64,000 nucleotides of DNA from JAIVJZ01 sp035296385 (GCA_035296385.1 DATHBB010000293.1:10115-74114); one strand, 5' to 3'; shown: positions 18,771-28,116, counted from the stretch's first letter. Notes: generated from the letters alone by a model not told the origin. Translations and numbers: made by a program.

Positions 18771-20177
18771 ATGTTGAAGTTTCAAAACACGCTCACAGGT
18801 CAACTCGAAGAATTTCGCCCGCTGCGCGAGGGCGAGGTGCGCATGTATAACTGCGGCCCCACGGTCTGGGACTTCGCGCACATCGGCAACTTCCGCACCT
18901 CGGTCTTCGTTGACATACTGCGCCGCTACCTCATCTTCAAAGGCTATCGCGTCACGCACGTCACGAACATCACGGACGTTGACGACCGCATCATTCAGAT
19001 GGCCGGACAAAAGGGCGTCTCGCTCGACGAATACACCGCGCCCTACCTCGAAGCCTTCTGGCAGGACTTCGACGCGCTCGGCTGCCAGCGACCCGAAGTA
19101 GCCCCGCGCGCCACGCAGCACATCGCGGAGATGGAACAGATCGTCAAAGACCTCATGGCGCGCGGCTGCGCCTACGAGTCGGAAGACTCTTACTATTTTC
19201 GCATCACTTCGTTTCCCGAATACGGCAAGCTCTCGAAGATCAACTTCGCGGGCAACATCGCGGGCGCGAGCGAACGCGTGGACACGGACAAGTATGAGAA
19301 GGAGGACGCGCGCGACTTCGTCCTCTGGAAAGCGCAGAAGTCTGCGGACGAACCCGCGTGGGATACCGCGCTCAGTCGCGGTCGTCCCGGCTGGCACATC
19401 GAGTGCTCCGCGATGTCCATGAAATACCTGGGCGAGACGTTCGACATCCACTGCGGCGGCGTCGATCTCATCTTCCCGCATCACGAAAACGAGATCGCGC
19501 AAAGCGAGGGCGCGACCGGCAAGCCCTTCGTCAACTACTGGCTGCACGGCGAGCACTTGAAGATCAACGGCGAGTCGATGTCGAAATCGAAGGGCAACTA
19601 TTACACCTTCCGCGATCTCGCGCGGCAGGGCTTCAGCCCTGCGGCCATACGCTACGCCCTGTTCAGCGCGCCCTACCGCAAGCAACTCAACTTCACGCTC
19701 GACGGCCTGCGCGGCCACGAGAAAACTGTCGGAAGTCTGCGGGACTTCCGCGCGCGCCTCGAAGAAGCGCGCACCGAAGCGGGCAGCAATCCCGCCCTGC
19801 GCGCCGTCGCCGCGCGCGCCCTCGAAGAGTTCACGAACGGCCTCGACGACGATCTCAACACCTCGGTCGCGCTCGCCGCCGTACACAACCTCTCGCGCGA
19901 AGTGAACACCGCGCTCGACAATCACCAGCTTCGCGCCGACGACCAGCGCGACATCCTCGCTCTCATCGCGCGCTTCGATTCCATACTCAACGTCTTCGGC
20001 CACACCGAGCGCGAGATGCTCGACGCAGAGATTCAAGCACTCATAGACGAACGCCAGGACGCGCGCCACCGCCGCGACTTCGGGCGCGGCGACGAAATCC
20101 GCGACGAACTCGCCGCGCGCGGCATCATCCTCGAAGACACACGCGACGGCGTCCGCTGGAAGCGACGTGGCGCTTAA
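18771..20177 (+). CDS. cysS: cysteinyl-tRNA synthetase
   Basis: CysS charges tRNA-Cys. The 468-residue class I enzyme has the zinc-ligand/HIGH region CGPTVWDFAHIGNFRT, further Zn ligands in WHIECSAM and HCGGVDLIFPHHENE, and the KMSKS-equivalent ESMSKSKGNYYT with Ser at the first position of the motif. The start ATG at 18771 gives MLKFQNTLTGQ, typical for the family. No good Shine-Dalgarno is seen. The gene ends just before a low-GC insert-like region (20178-20950). Confidence 0.95.
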   Translation: MLKFQNTLTGQLEEFRPLREGEVRMYNCGPTVWDFAHIGNFRTSVFVDILRRYLIFKGYRVTHVTNITDVDDRIIQMAGQKGVSLDEYTAPYLEAFWQDFDALGCQRPEVAPRATQHIAEMEQIVKDLMARGCAYESEDSYYFRITSFPEYGKLSKINFAGNIAGASERVDTDKYEKEDARDFVLWKAQKSADEPAWDTALSRGRPGWHIECSAMSMKYLGETFDIHCGGVDLIFPHHENEIAQSEGATGKPFVNYWLHGEHLKINGESMSKSKGNYYTFRDLARQGFSPAAIRYALFSAPYRKQLNFTLDGLRGHEKTVGSLRDFRARLEEARTEAGSNPALRAVAARALEEFTNGLDDDLNTSVALAAVHNLSREVNTALDNHQLRADDQRDILALIARFDSILNVFGHTEREMLDAEIQALIDERQDARHRRDFGRGDEIRDELAARGIILEDTRDGVRWKRRGA

Positions 20178-20310
20178 TGATAGACTTCAAAGGTCAGAAT
20201 ATCTTTTCGTCTCATGATTTTCTGTCCGGCAATTGTTCTTGCTTTACGAAAATGAATTCCACAGCTTTCGTGCTTGAGTATGTGAAGTATCGGGTCTAAT
20301 CTTTCCTTCT

Positions 20311-20676
20311 ATGGATAGTTCGCCAGGGACTAATACCGAAATACGGAAATGGTACCTTGAACAATTGTCTCTCATCCCGGGATTGAATCGGCAATGGCAT
20401 ACACAAGGGCACACCCCGGAAATGCGGGCACGGGCAGCGTGGCATTTTAGACATGAAGCGCGCCTAAAATCTCGCGCAATGATGCTTAATCCGGCGGAGG
20501 TTGAAGCGTTGCGTGCGAGGGATTTGAAGAAGTATGGCAACCCTGACGGGCCGACATTTGAGTTTCTTGTCGAGAAGCTGAAGTCATCAGGCTTCAAAGG
20601 GGATGCGTTATATGAGACGATTATTGAAATCTCCTGCCGCGCCGATCCGGAGGTGAATAGAAACTTGGGGCTATAG
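20311..20676 (+). CDS. hypothetical protein, low-GC island (toxin-like context)
   Basis: The 121-residue protein is not recognised with certainty. It has an N-terminal segment (WYLEQLSLIPGLNRQW), a His/Arg-rich helix (RAAWHFRHEARLKSRAMM) and a distinctive segment KKYGNPDGPTFEFL. There is no signal peptide. GC content and codon use differ from the flanking housekeeping genes (AT-rich codons, frequent AAG/GAA/TTG). The following small reading frame begins 16 bases later, so the two look like a pair. A toxin/immunity or toxin-antitoxin role is only a guess from context. Confidence 0.6.
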   Translation: MDSSPGTNTEIRKWYLEQLSLIPGLNRQWHTQGHTPEMRARAAWHFRHEARLKSRAMMLNPAEVEALRARDLKKYGNPDGPTFEFLVEKLKSSGFKGDALYETIIEISCRADPEVNRNLGL

Positions 20677-20692
20677 CCACAAAGAACAAGAT

Positions 20693-20950
20693 ATGCCGAC
20701 CAAAGCACCTGTCTATTCAACTAAGCGTCTTGTTTGGGGCAAGACGGCAGACCCTGAATATCCCTATCATGCGAAGTTTGAGGATGAAGAGTGGGTTATT
20801 CGGCTGAATGACTTTCCTGATGAGCATCTGTGTACGCTGATTGTAAACGGGGTGGAAGTCGCTAACTACGACGACTTGTCTGCCGCCCTTAAGAGTTTGG
20901 GAGACCCAGCATTTTCGCCGGCTGGCTCATTTATAAAAAGAGAAAATTCC
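20693..20950 (+). CDS. small foreign-looking frame running in frame into the aminotransferase
   Basis: The 86 codons from the ATG at 20693 read into the aminotransferase without a stop. The translated segment (MPTKAPVYSTKRLVWGKTAD, then EWVIRLNDFPDEHLCTLIVN) forms a plausible small domain unrelated to aminotransferases. Its low GC and codon use match the gene at 20311, not the aminotransferase. The simplest reading is a small gene whose 3' end was lost or fused to the next gene by insertion. It could be an immunity-like partner of the preceding gene; I do not recognise the family. Confidence 0.5.
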
Positions 20951-22312
20951 ATGTCAACCATCGCCCCGCCACAGAGGCCGGAGATCAAAACCGCTTTGCC
21001 CGGCCCGAAGGGTCAGCAGATCATCGACGCCGACGCGCAGTACGTCACGCCTTCCTACCCGCGCCCTTCTTTCAAACTCGTCGCCGAACGCGGCGAAGGT
21101 GTCTGGGTCACGGACGTTGACGGCAACGTCTTTTTAGATTGCAACGCCGGAGTCGCCGTCTGCTCGACCGGCCATTGCCATCCCGAAATCGTCAAGGCAA
21201 TTCAAGATCAGACCGCCAAACTCATACACATGTGCGGCACTGATTACTACTACAGCCAGATGCCCGACCTCGCGCGCAAGCTCGACGAGATCGTGCCCGT
21301 GCCGTCGCCGACGCGGACGCACTTTGCCAACAGCGGCACGGAGGCGGTCGAAACCGCGCTCAAACTCGCCATGCACGCCACCGGACGTCAGAAGTTCATC
21401 GCCTTCTTCAACAGCTTTCACGGGCGCACGCTCGGGAGCCTGTCGTTGACTTCATCCAAGATCGCGCAGCGCATCGGCTTCAAACGCAGCGTGCTCGACG
21501 TGACGCACGTTCCCTACCCGAACGCCTTCCGCCATCCCTTCACGGGCGAGCAGACGGACGAAGCGACGGTCAGCCGCGCGTGCCTTGAATGGATTGAAGA
21601 ACGTCTGTTCAAGACGACCACGCCGCCCGAAGAGGTGGCGGCCATCATCGTCGAAGTCGTGCAGGGCGAGGGCGGATATGTCCCCGCGCCGCGCGAGTTC
21701 CTGCACGGCCTCCGGCGCATCTGCGACGAGCACGGCATCATGCTCATCGTTGACGAGGTGCAATCCGGCATGGGACGCACGGGCAAGATGTTCGCGAGCG
21801 ATCATCACGACCTCAAGCCCGACATCATGTGTCTCGCCAAAGGCATCGCATCGGGTCTGCCGATGGGCGCGTGCGTGGCTCGTGCGGATTTGATGGACTG
21901 GAAACCGGGCGCGCACGCTTCGACATTCGGCGGCAACCCCGTCGCTCTCGCCGCCGCTTTGAAGACCATCGAACTGCTCGAAGGCGGACTCGTCTCCAAC
22001 AGCGACGAAGTCGGCGCTTACTTGAAGGCGGGACTTGAGCGTCTGAAAGATAAGCACGAGTGCATCGGCGACGTGCGCGGCTACGGGCTGATGATCGGCG
22101 TCGAATTCGTTGAAGACCGCGCGACGTTGAAGCCCGCGCCGGAGTTGCGCGACCGCATCGAAGTCGCGTGCTTCGAGCGCGGTTTGATCATCCTCGGCGC
22201 GGGCGCGAACACGATCCGCTGGTCGCCGCCGCTCACGCTCACGCGCGAGAACGTCGATGTCGCGTTGGAGATTTTCGACGACGCCATCGCCGCTTCATGC
22301 AGTCAGGCGTGA
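20951..22312 (+). CDS. class III aminotransferase (GABA/acetylornithine type)
   Basis: This is a PLP enzyme of 453 residues from the ATG at 20951 (MSTIAPPQRPEIK). It has LDCNAGVAVCSTGHCHPEIV, ANSGTEAVETALKLA, FHGRTLGSLSLTSSK, IVDEVQSGMGRTGKM and the PLP lysine in CLAKGIASGLPMGA. Family III members transfer amino groups from gamma-aminobutyrate, ornithine derivatives or similar omega-amines; the closest look is 4-aminobutyrate aminotransferase. The upstream frame is continuous, so an N-terminally extended 539-residue protein starting at 20693 is possible; the family length favours 20951. The Shine-Dalgarno is weak. Confidence 0.88.
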   Translation: MSTIAPPQRPEIKTALPGPKGQQIIDADAQYVTPSYPRPSFKLVAERGEGVWVTDVDGNVFLDCNAGVAVCSTGHCHPEIVKAIQDQTAKLIHMCGTDYYYSQMPDLARKLDEIVPVPSPTRTHFANSGTEAVETALKLAMHATGRQKFIAFFNSFHGRTLGSLSLTSSKIAQRIGFKRSVLDVTHVPYPNAFRHPFTGEQTDEATVSRACLEWIEERLFKTTTPPEEVAAIIVEVVQGEGGYVPAPREFLHGLRRICDEHGIMLIVDEVQSGMGRTGKMFASDHHDLKPDIMCLAKGIASGLPMGACVARADLMDWKPGAHASTFGGNPVALAAALKTIELLEGGLVSNSDEVGAYLKAGLERLKDKHECIGDVRGYGLMIGVEFVEDRATLKPAPELRDRIEVACFERGLIILGAGANTIRWSPPLTLTRENVDVALEIFDDAIAASCSQA

Positions 22313-22318
22313 GGAGAA

Positions 22319-22356
22319 TTTGCAAGGGGGCGGGAATTCATCTCGCCCCCTGCAAA
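22319..22356. terminator. hairpin after aminotransferase gene
   Basis: TTTGCA-GGGGGCG and CGCCCCC-TGCAAA pair around an 11-nt loop with one bulged base, directly after the stop codon. No T-tract follows. Confidence 0.55.
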
Positions 22357-22400
22357 GGCACGCTCGAATTTCTGAAGCCTCCCCGCCTTTCGCTCTTTAA

Positions 22401-22430
22401 TTGACAAAACAAACGAGCCTCCCCTAAGGT
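22401..22430 (+). promoter_or_regulatory. weak sigma-70-like promoter for TPR gene
   Basis: A consensus TTGACA is followed after 18 bases by TAAGGT, a poor -10, about 50 bases before the start at 22482. Confidence 0.3.
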
Positions 22431-22481
22431 TGGCTCCACAGCCCCCGCGGGCAATCCGTTTCGCGCTTGATGGAGTTTGTC

Positions 22482-23189
22482 ATGAAGCGTCTCTGCCTCT
22501 CGTTGCTCCTGCTCTTCGCCCTCGGCGTGTCTGTGCCCGCGCAGACGCCGCGCACGGCGAAGGACTACGTTAAACGCGCCGCCACGCGCTATCTCAAAGG
22601 CGACCTCGACGGCGCGATTGACGACTACAGCAAGGCTCTCGACGCTGACCCGCGCGCGGCGGAAGTCTATGTCAAACGCGGCGGCGCGCGACGCGCGAAG
22701 GGCGACCTCAACGGCGCGATTGCCGACTTCGATCAGGCATACGACATCGACCCGCTCTCCGTGCACAACGACCGCAGCGTCGCCGAAGCCTACTCGAATC
22801 GCGGCTTCATACGCACCAACAAGCTCGACATGCCCGGCGCGATCTACGACTTCAACAAAGCGCTCGAATGCTACCAGGGCAACCCCGATCTTTACTTCAA
22901 GCGCGGGCGCGCGCGCCTTATAGACGGCGACCTCGGGGGCGCGATCACGGATTTCACGGACGGCCTCGCCCTCAAACCCGAAAGCAGCCTCGCCTCGCTC
23001 GCCTACGCCTCGCGCGGCTACGCCTACATGCTGCAAGGCAACGACGCGGAAGCGCGCAAAGACTTCGAGCAGAGCGCGCGCGTCAACAAAGACGGCAAAA
23101 TCTTCCTCCACCTACACCTGATGACGCTCGACGAACAACTCAAAGAGATGAAGCGCCTACGCACACGCGACCAGCAGCGCGTGACATAG
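22482..23189 (+). CDS. exported TPR-repeat protein
   Basis: This is an exported protein of 235 residues. The ATG at 22482 has GGAG six bases upstream and opens a signal peptide (MKRLCLSLLLLFALGVSVPA). At least four tetratricopeptide units follow, each with the pattern of Y-x-K-R/N-x-G and a GDLxGAIxDF/Y core (GDLDGAIDDYSKALDADP, GDLNGAIADFDQAYDIDP, GAIYDFNKALECYQG, GGAITDFTDGLALKP). TPRs scaffold protein-protein contacts; the partner is unknown. A family A hairpin lies between its stop and the convergent ackA. Confidence 0.85.
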   Translation: MKRLCLSLLLLFALGVSVPAQTPRTAKDYVKRAATRYLKGDLDGAIDDYSKALDADPRAAEVYVKRGGARRAKGDLNGAIADFDQAYDIDPLSVHNDRSVAEAYSNRGFIRTNKLDMPGAIYDFNKALECYQGNPDLYFKRGRARLIDGDLGGAITDFTDGLALKPESSLASLAYASRGYAYMLQGNDAEARKDFEQSARVNKDGKIFLHLHLMTLDEQLKEMKRLRTRDQQRVT

Positions 23190-23198
23190 ATAAAGATA

Positions 23199-23282
23199 AA
23201 CGATGAAGTAGGAACGCGGAACGATGAACTGAAGACACAGAAGTCTTTCGTTCATCGTTCCGCGTTCCTACTTCATCGTTTC
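23199..23282. repeat. heptad inverted repeat, family A copy 3
   Basis: Family A arms surround a loop containing GAAGACACAG (and AAAGACTTC on the other strand). It lies between two convergent genes. Confidence 0.9.
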
Positions 23283-23287
23283 CTTGC

Positions 23288-24538
23288 TCAATATCTCTGC
23301 GGCGTGCCCTGAATGCAGCGCACGGTGTCGCGCGCGATGAGCAATTCCTCGTCCGTCGGGATCACATAGACGGCGAGGCGCGACGAGTCTGTGCTGATGA
23401 GTCCTTCGACGCCGCCGTGATGCGCCGCGTTACGTGCGGCGTCGAGTTCCAATCCGACCCAGCCGAGTCCGTCGCAGATGCGCGTGCGTATCTCCGCAGA
23501 GTTTTCGCCGATGCCGCCCGTGAAGATGATGGCGTCCGCGCCGTCGAGCGCGGCCAGATATGAGCCGATGTATTTACGCGCGCGATAGCAGAAGATTTCG
23601 ATGGCGAGACGCGCCCGCCGGTCGTCGGATTCGTGCGCCTCATCGAGCAGTTCGCGCATGTCGTTCGTCAAACCGGAGATGCCGAGCAACCCCGACTGCT
23701 TGTTCAGCAGCGTCTCGACTTCTTTCGCCGACAAGCCCTCCTTCGCCTCTATGTAATCGATGATCGCCGGATCGATGTCGCCCGAACGCGTGCCCATCAC
23801 GAGACCTTCGAGCGGCGTCATGCCCATCGAAGTATCGACGGAGTCACCCGCGCGTATGGCGGCCACCGAGCACCCGTTGCCGAGATGCAGTGTGATGACG
23901 TTCGTTTGATCGCGCTTGATGTCGCGCAGTTGGCGATAGCGATAGGCGACGTAGCGATGCGACGTGCCGTGAAAACCGTAGCGGCGCACGCGATAGCGAC
24001 GGTAGAGTTGGTAAGGCAGAGCGTAGAGGTAAGCGTAATCGGGGATGGTCTGGTGAAACGCCGTGTCGAAGACGGCGGTTTGCGGCAGTCCCGCGCCGAA
24101 CACGTCTCGCGCCGCCGCGATGCCTTTGAGGTTCGCCGGATTGTGCAGCGGCGCGAGATCGATGCAATCCTCTATGCCGCGCAAGACCTCCTCCGTAATC
24201 AACACGGAATGCGTGAACTGCTCGCCCCCGTGTACGACTCGATGGCCGACCGCGTGCACGTCGGCCACGCTCCGCACCTCCGCGATGCCTGACGCTTCAG
24301 AAGTCGCCCAGCGAATGATCAGTTCGACAGCCGCGCGCGTATCCCTGAGCGGCGCGGTCGAACGCTCCGGCGGCGCGCCGCCCTCGGCCTGCAAAGTGAT
24401 GATCGCCTCGCCGCCGATACGCTCGACGACGCCGCGCGCCAGACGCCTATCCGTGTTCGCCGCGATCCGCTCAAGGTCTGTCGCGATCAGTTGAAACTTG
24501 ACGGACGAACTGCCGCAGTTGAGTACGAGTACATTCAT
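23288..24538 (-). CDS. ackA: acetate kinase
   Basis: AckA interconverts acetate plus ATP and acetyl-phosphate plus ADP, for substrate-level ATP formation or acetate activation. The 416-residue protein has the ASKHA-fold motifs LNCGSSSVKFQLI, HRVVHGGEQF, FDTAFHQTIPDYAYLYALP, RYGFHGTSHRYVAYRY, VITLHLGNGCSVAAI, DTSMGMTPLEGLVMGTRSGD and FTGGIGENSAEIR. No phosphotransacetylase gene is beside it. The start codon lies against the family C repeat at 24545 and has no Shine-Dalgarno. Confidence 0.95.
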   Translation of the reverse strand: MNVLVLNCGSSSVKFQLIATDLERIAANTDRRLARGVVERIGGEAIITLQAEGGAPPERSTAPLRDTRAAVELIIRWATSEASGIAEVRSVADVHAVGHRVVHGGEQFTHSVLITEEVLRGIEDCIDLAPLHNPANLKGIAAARDVFGAGLPQTAVFDTAFHQTIPDYAYLYALPYQLYRRYRVRRYGFHGTSHRYVAYRYRQLRDIKRDQTNVITLHLGNGCSVAAIRAGDSVDTSMGMTPLEGLVMGTRSGDIDPAIIDYIEAKEGLSAKEVETLLNKQSGLLGISGLTNDMRELLDEAHESDDRRARLAIEIFCYRARKYIGSYLAALDGADAIIFTGGIGENSAEIRTRICDGLGWVGLELDAARNAAHHGGVEGLISTDSSRLAVYVIPTDEELLIARDTVRCIQGTPQRY

Positions 24539-24544
24539 AACAAT

Positions 24545-24690
24545 TCAGTGACGAGTGACGAGTGACAAGTTAAAAGAAGAACAAAGAAAAACCCGGCGAT
24601 GAGCGACAAGCGACGAGTGACAACTGGCAAGATGGAAAGACAAGGCTTTTGTTTTAATCCGTCACTCGTCACTTGTCACTCGTCACTTTC
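24545..24690. repeat. heptad inverted repeat, family C copy 1 (left arm doubled)
   Basis: Two left-type arms of AGTGACR/AGCGACR heptamers (24545-24571 and 24599-24625) are followed by a loop with AAAGACAAGG and one right arm. The right arm encodes the last residues V-T-S-D-K and the stop of the amidohydrolase gene. Confidence 0.88.
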
Positions 24691-26078
24691 TCCTTTATTT
24701 CCGCCATGCGCGCGCGGAGGCGTTCTTCGTCAACGGATAATACTTTACCGTCGCGGTAAACTTCCCTGCCCGCGACCATCGTGAGCAGGGCGTCGCGCGC
24801 CGATGTGGAGAAGATGAGCGTTCGCGCCGGATCATAGACGGGAATTTGGTGCGCGCCGTCGAGCTTGAAGATCGCCAGATCAGCCTCGCGGCCTTCGGCG
24901 AGTGCGCCCGTGAGTTCTCCGTAGCCGAGCGCCTGCGCGCCGCCGTGCGTGGCGTCGGCCAAAGCGTCGGTCGCGGTGTAGTTGTTGCTGCTGCTGTCGC
25001 CGTTCGTCTCGCTTTTGTCGAGGCGCGCGAGCAGCGTGGCGAAGCGCGCCTCTTCGAGCATGTCGCAGGTGTTGTTGCTGGCGACCGAATCGCTGCCGAA
25101 GCCGCGCGTGAGGCCGGACATCGCGGCGAACGGCGCATGGCCGTGCCCGAGTTTGAGATTCGACTTCGGGCAGTGTGCGACGGAGGCGTGCGCCTCCTTG
25201 ATCGTTTCGATGTCCGCCGCGCTGACGCGCACGCAATGCGCGAGCAGTGGTCGCGTGGCAAGCACGCCGCGCGTCGAGAGGTATTGAATCGGCGACATGC
25301 GCGGCGAAGGCCATTCGATGCCGCGTTGCACGTATTGCTCTGCGAACGTGCCGCGCCCGTGCTTCAACAATTCGTCTTCGTGTTCCGACTCAGCCGCATG
25401 AATCATCAACGGCAACTTTTCGTCGCGCGCGTAGCCGGTCATTTTCACCAGTAGTTTTTCGCTCATCGTATAGGGCGAGTGCGGCGAGACGCCGACGCGC
25501 ACGAGTTCGTTTTCCATTTCGCGCAGCCGCGCCACGTCGCTTTTCAGCTTCGACAACATCTCGTCGGCGGCGCGCTCGTCAGGGTTAATCGCCTCCTGAT
25601 AAATGATGCCGCGCAGGCCGACATCGCGGAGCGCGGCCACTCCAGCGTCGCCCCAACTGGAGGCGTCGCCCAAAGCAGTGACGCCCGCGCGCGCCGCTTC
25701 GAGCGCGCCCCACGTCGCAGAGACACGCAAATCATCCTGCGTCATGCGCGTCATGCGCGCGATGGTCAGTTTGCGCAGCCACGCGAAGAAGTCCGTCTCC
25801 ACGTCTTCGAGATAGCCGCGCATCGCCGTGAGTTCGAGATGCGAATGGCAATTCACGAGACCCGGGATGATCGCCGCCTCGCCGAAATCTTCGCGCGCCG
25901 CTTCGGGAAAGCGCGACGCGAGTTCCGTGCGCGCGCCGACGCCGACGATAAACTTTCCCGCGACGGCGACCGCGCCGTCTTCAAACACGCCTGTCGTGAT
26001 GGGGATGATCCAGCGTGCGCAGTAAAGTTTGACGGGGAGCATCTTGTTGTCGTCGTGTGTGGAATCGAGAGAGTTCAT
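24669..26078 (-). CDS. amidohydrolase (chlorohydrolase/cytosine deaminase-like)
   Basis: The 469-residue metal-dependent hydrolase is of the TRZ/ATZ-SsnA-type amidohydrolase group. Metal ligands are seen in GLVNCHSHLELTAMRG (HxH), in LMIHAAESEHEDELL, and the final Asp in GFGSDSVASNNTCDML. N- and C-terminal beta-sandwich segments are typical. Likely reactions are deamination or dehalogenation of N-heterocycles; the substrate is unknown. ATG at 26078 overlaps the stop of the upstream MFS gene (ATGA), so translation is probably coupled. The last five residues and stop lie in the family C repeat arm. Confidence 0.88.
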   Translation of the reverse strand: MNSLDSTHDDNKMLPVKLYCARWIIPITTGVFEDGAVAVAGKFIVGVGARTELASRFPEAAREDFGEAAIIPGLVNCHSHLELTAMRGYLEDVETDFFAWLRKLTIARMTRMTQDDLRVSATWGALEAARAGVTALGDASSWGDAGVAALRDVGLRGIIYQEAINPDERAADEMLSKLKSDVARLREMENELVRVGVSPHSPYTMSEKLLVKMTGYARDEKLPLMIHAAESEHEDELLKHGRGTFAEQYVQRGIEWPSPRMSPIQYLSTRGVLATRPLLAHCVRVSAADIETIKEAHASVAHCPKSNLKLGHGHAPFAAMSGLTRGFGSDSVASNNTCDMLEEARFATLLARLDKSETNGDSSSNNYTATDALADATHGGAQALGYGELTGALAEGREADLAIFKLDGAHQIPVYDPARTLIFSTSARDALLTMVAGREVYRDGKVLSVDEERLRARMAEIKEKVTSDK

Positions 26079-27514
26079 GTCGAAAGGTGTTGCGCGTCGG
26101 GCACGCCCGCCGACGGCTCATGTTTCTGTCTACGCCTGAGTAGAAACCATAGGAGGCCGGAAAAGGCAATCGTGAAACCGCCGAGCGCGGCGACGGGGCG
26201 GAGGCCGAAAGCGTCCGCGCCCGCGCCCGCCGCATACATCGAAGCGACCATCATCAGCGTCGTCAGAGTTTCGTAGGAAGCGAAGACGCGTCCGGCGTAG
26301 GCGTTGTCGGTGCGGCGCATGATGAGCGTCTGCTGCGCCGTCCACCAGATGGCGAAGTTCATCTCGCGCGCGATGAGGACGAGGCTCGCCGTCCACAAAT
26401 TCGGCATGAGCGTAAAGAGCGCGAGGCCGCAACCGTCGAGGAAGAGCGAGCGCCCCATGCGCGCGCCCAGACTATCGCCCGCCGCGTTGAACCGACGCGC
26501 GACGGGCGCGCCGAGCACGCCGCCCGCGCCCATCGCCACGAACAACACGGAGATGCCGAAGTCGCGCGGGCGCGCCGCCCACGCCCCGGCAGTCAACTCG
26601 CCGAGCCGCGCGCCGAAGATGCTATAGAGAGCGCGCGCGACGCCGTTGCCCAAACCCCAGCCCGCCGCGACGATAAAGACCGCCGCGAGCACGCCGTCGC
26701 GCCTGACGTAGCGCAAGCCCTCTCGAAACTCGACGAACGCGCGGCGCAAACCCGTCACGATGCGACCATGCGACGAAGCGACGCGACTGCTCGACGCACC
26801 AACGTTAGCGCGCGACGTTTCAACAGCAACCGTGTCAAGCACCTTCGCCGCGTTCTCCGGCGCGGTTTCACTCACAGTTAAAGTCGCACCCTGATTGCGC
26901 GTCAACGACTCGTGCGCGCGTCGTTTGAGCGGGAGACGTATGCGGCTGATGAGCAGGGCGGAGGCGATGAAGGTGACGGCGTTGAGTATGAAGACGATGT
27001 CGCGGCTGATGAAGGTGGCGACGATGCCGCCGAGCGCGGAGCCGACGGCGATGGTCGCGGCGGTGGTCGAAGCCGAGAGCGAGTTGGCACTCAGGAGTTC
27101 GTCCGGTTCCGTCACGAAGACGGGGATCGCGGCGCGCTTGGCCGCGTTGAAAAATGCGGAGACGGCGAAGAGCGACGCGCCGACCGCATAGATCGCGGGG
27201 AGCGACGAAAAATGTTGCGCGAGCAAAAATCCTGCGGCGAGGAAAGCGCGCACGATGTCCGCCGCGATCATGACGCGGCGGCGGTCTGTGCGATCAACGA
27301 CGACGCCCGCGACGGGGCCGAACAAAAACAGCGGGAGGTGGCGCGCGATGGCGTAGACGGCGATGGCGCGTCCCTGATGCGCGGGGCCTGCGAGTTCGAG
27401 CACGAGCGCGAGCACGGCGATGTTGTTGAGCCAGTCGCCGATCTCGGAGACGATCTGCCCCGACCACAGGTGCCGGAAGTTCGCGTTCCCCTTGAGCAGT
27501 TGCTTGTAGGTCAC
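26075..27514 (-). CDS. major facilitator superfamily transporter
   Basis: The 479-residue protein has about 12 hydrophobic segments and MFS_3/enterobactin-exporter-like motifs. The N-terminus LLKGNANFRHLWSGQIVSEI, the loop VVDRTDRRRVMIAADIVR after TM2-3, and a long cytoplasmic loop at about 205-260 separate the two bundles. It starts with GTG overlapping the stop of the lytic transglycosylase gene (GTGA), and its own stop overlaps the amidohydrolase start, so the three form a tight operon. A substrate related to the amidohydrolase is possible but unproved. Drug or siderophore efflux are the usual roles of this subfamily. Confidence 0.85.
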   Translation of the reverse strand: MTYKQLLKGNANFRHLWSGQIVSEIGDWLNNIAVLALVLELAGPAHQGRAIAVYAIARHLPLFLFGPVAGVVVDRTDRRRVMIAADIVRAFLAAGFLLAQHFSSLPAIYAVGASLFAVSAFFNAAKRAAIPVFVTEPDELLSANSLSASTTAATIAVGSALGGIVATFISRDIVFILNAVTFIASALLISRIRLPLKRRAHESLTRNQGATLTVSETAPENAAKVLDTVAVETSRANVGASSSRVASSHGRIVTGLRRAFVEFREGLRYVRRDGVLAAVFIVAAGWGLGNGVARALYSIFGARLGELTAGAWAARPRDFGISVLFVAMGAGGVLGAPVARRFNAAGDSLGARMGRSLFLDGCGLALFTLMPNLWTASLVLIAREMNFAIWWTAQQTLIMRRTDNAYAGRVFASYETLTTLMMVASMYAAGAGADAFGLRPVAALGGFTIAFSGLLWFLLRRRQKHEPSAGVPDAQHLST

Positions 27515-28116
27515 TTCTTTGGCGACGCGCCGCCGCCCGCAGTTTGTTTCAGTTCGCGGTAGCGCGCGAGGACAGAGGAGACGTAGGCGCGCGTCGAGGG
27601 GATGTCAATGCGTTCGATGAACTGTTGGGCGTTGAGCGGCGCTTGACCGGCGGCGGTGCGATTCCACTCGGCGGCGCGGCTCGGCCCGGCGTTGTACGCG
27701 GCCACCATGCGCGCCTCCGCGTCGGGCAGGTCGCGGTAGCCCTTCGAGATTTTTTCGAGATACCAGCAGCCGACCTGTATGTTGCGTTCAGGATCGGCGA
27801 GTAAACTTTTCGGATCGCGCGACATCTGCTGCGCAAACTCGCGCATCCCCGTCTCCGCCGCCCACTCGCGCCCCACGGTCGGCGTCACCTGCATCAAACC
27901 GATCTCGGCGTCCTCGCCGATCTTCCACGGGCTGAAATACGTCTCCTCATAGATGATGCTCCACACGAGATCGGGGTCGAGGCGATAGACGCTCGCCTGC
28001 CGCGCGATCAAAGCGTCGAAGCGGTGAATCCAGTATTGATTAAAAAAATAGAGTCCGACGGCGGCGAGGATGGAGAAGATGACGGCGGCGAGGACGAGAC
28101 GCTTGAGGACAGGCAT
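27511..28116 (-). CDS. soluble lytic transglycosylase (SLT domain)
   Basis: The 201-residue membrane-anchored enzyme has an N-terminal signal anchor (LVLAAVIFSILAAVGLYFF) followed by an SLT domain. The catalytic Glu is in IIYEETYFSPWKIG, then EIGLMQVTPTVGREWA, NIQVGCWYLEKI and AAYNAGPSRAAEW. These enzymes cleave the MurNAc-GlcNAc bond of peptidoglycan with anhydro-MurNAc formation. The domain set and size match the MltE/Slt-like group found beside coaE or alone. It overlaps the MFS gene by four bases. Confidence 0.92.
   Translation of the reverse strand: MPVLKRLVLAAVIFSILAAVGLYFFNQYWIHRFDALIARQASVYRLDPDLVWSIIYEETYFSPWKIGEDAEIGLMQVTPTVGREWAAETGMREFAQQMSRDPKSLLADPERNIQVGCWYLEKISKGYRDLPDAEARMVAAYNAGPSRAAEWNRTAAGQAPLNAQQFIERIDIPSTRAYVSSVLARYRELKQTAGGGASPKK

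Noticed and set aside
24545..24690. Possible CRISPR array (repeated GTGACAAGTGACGAG units)
   Set aside because: There are no unique spacers of regular length and no cas genes; units are 7-mers arranged as an inverted pair.
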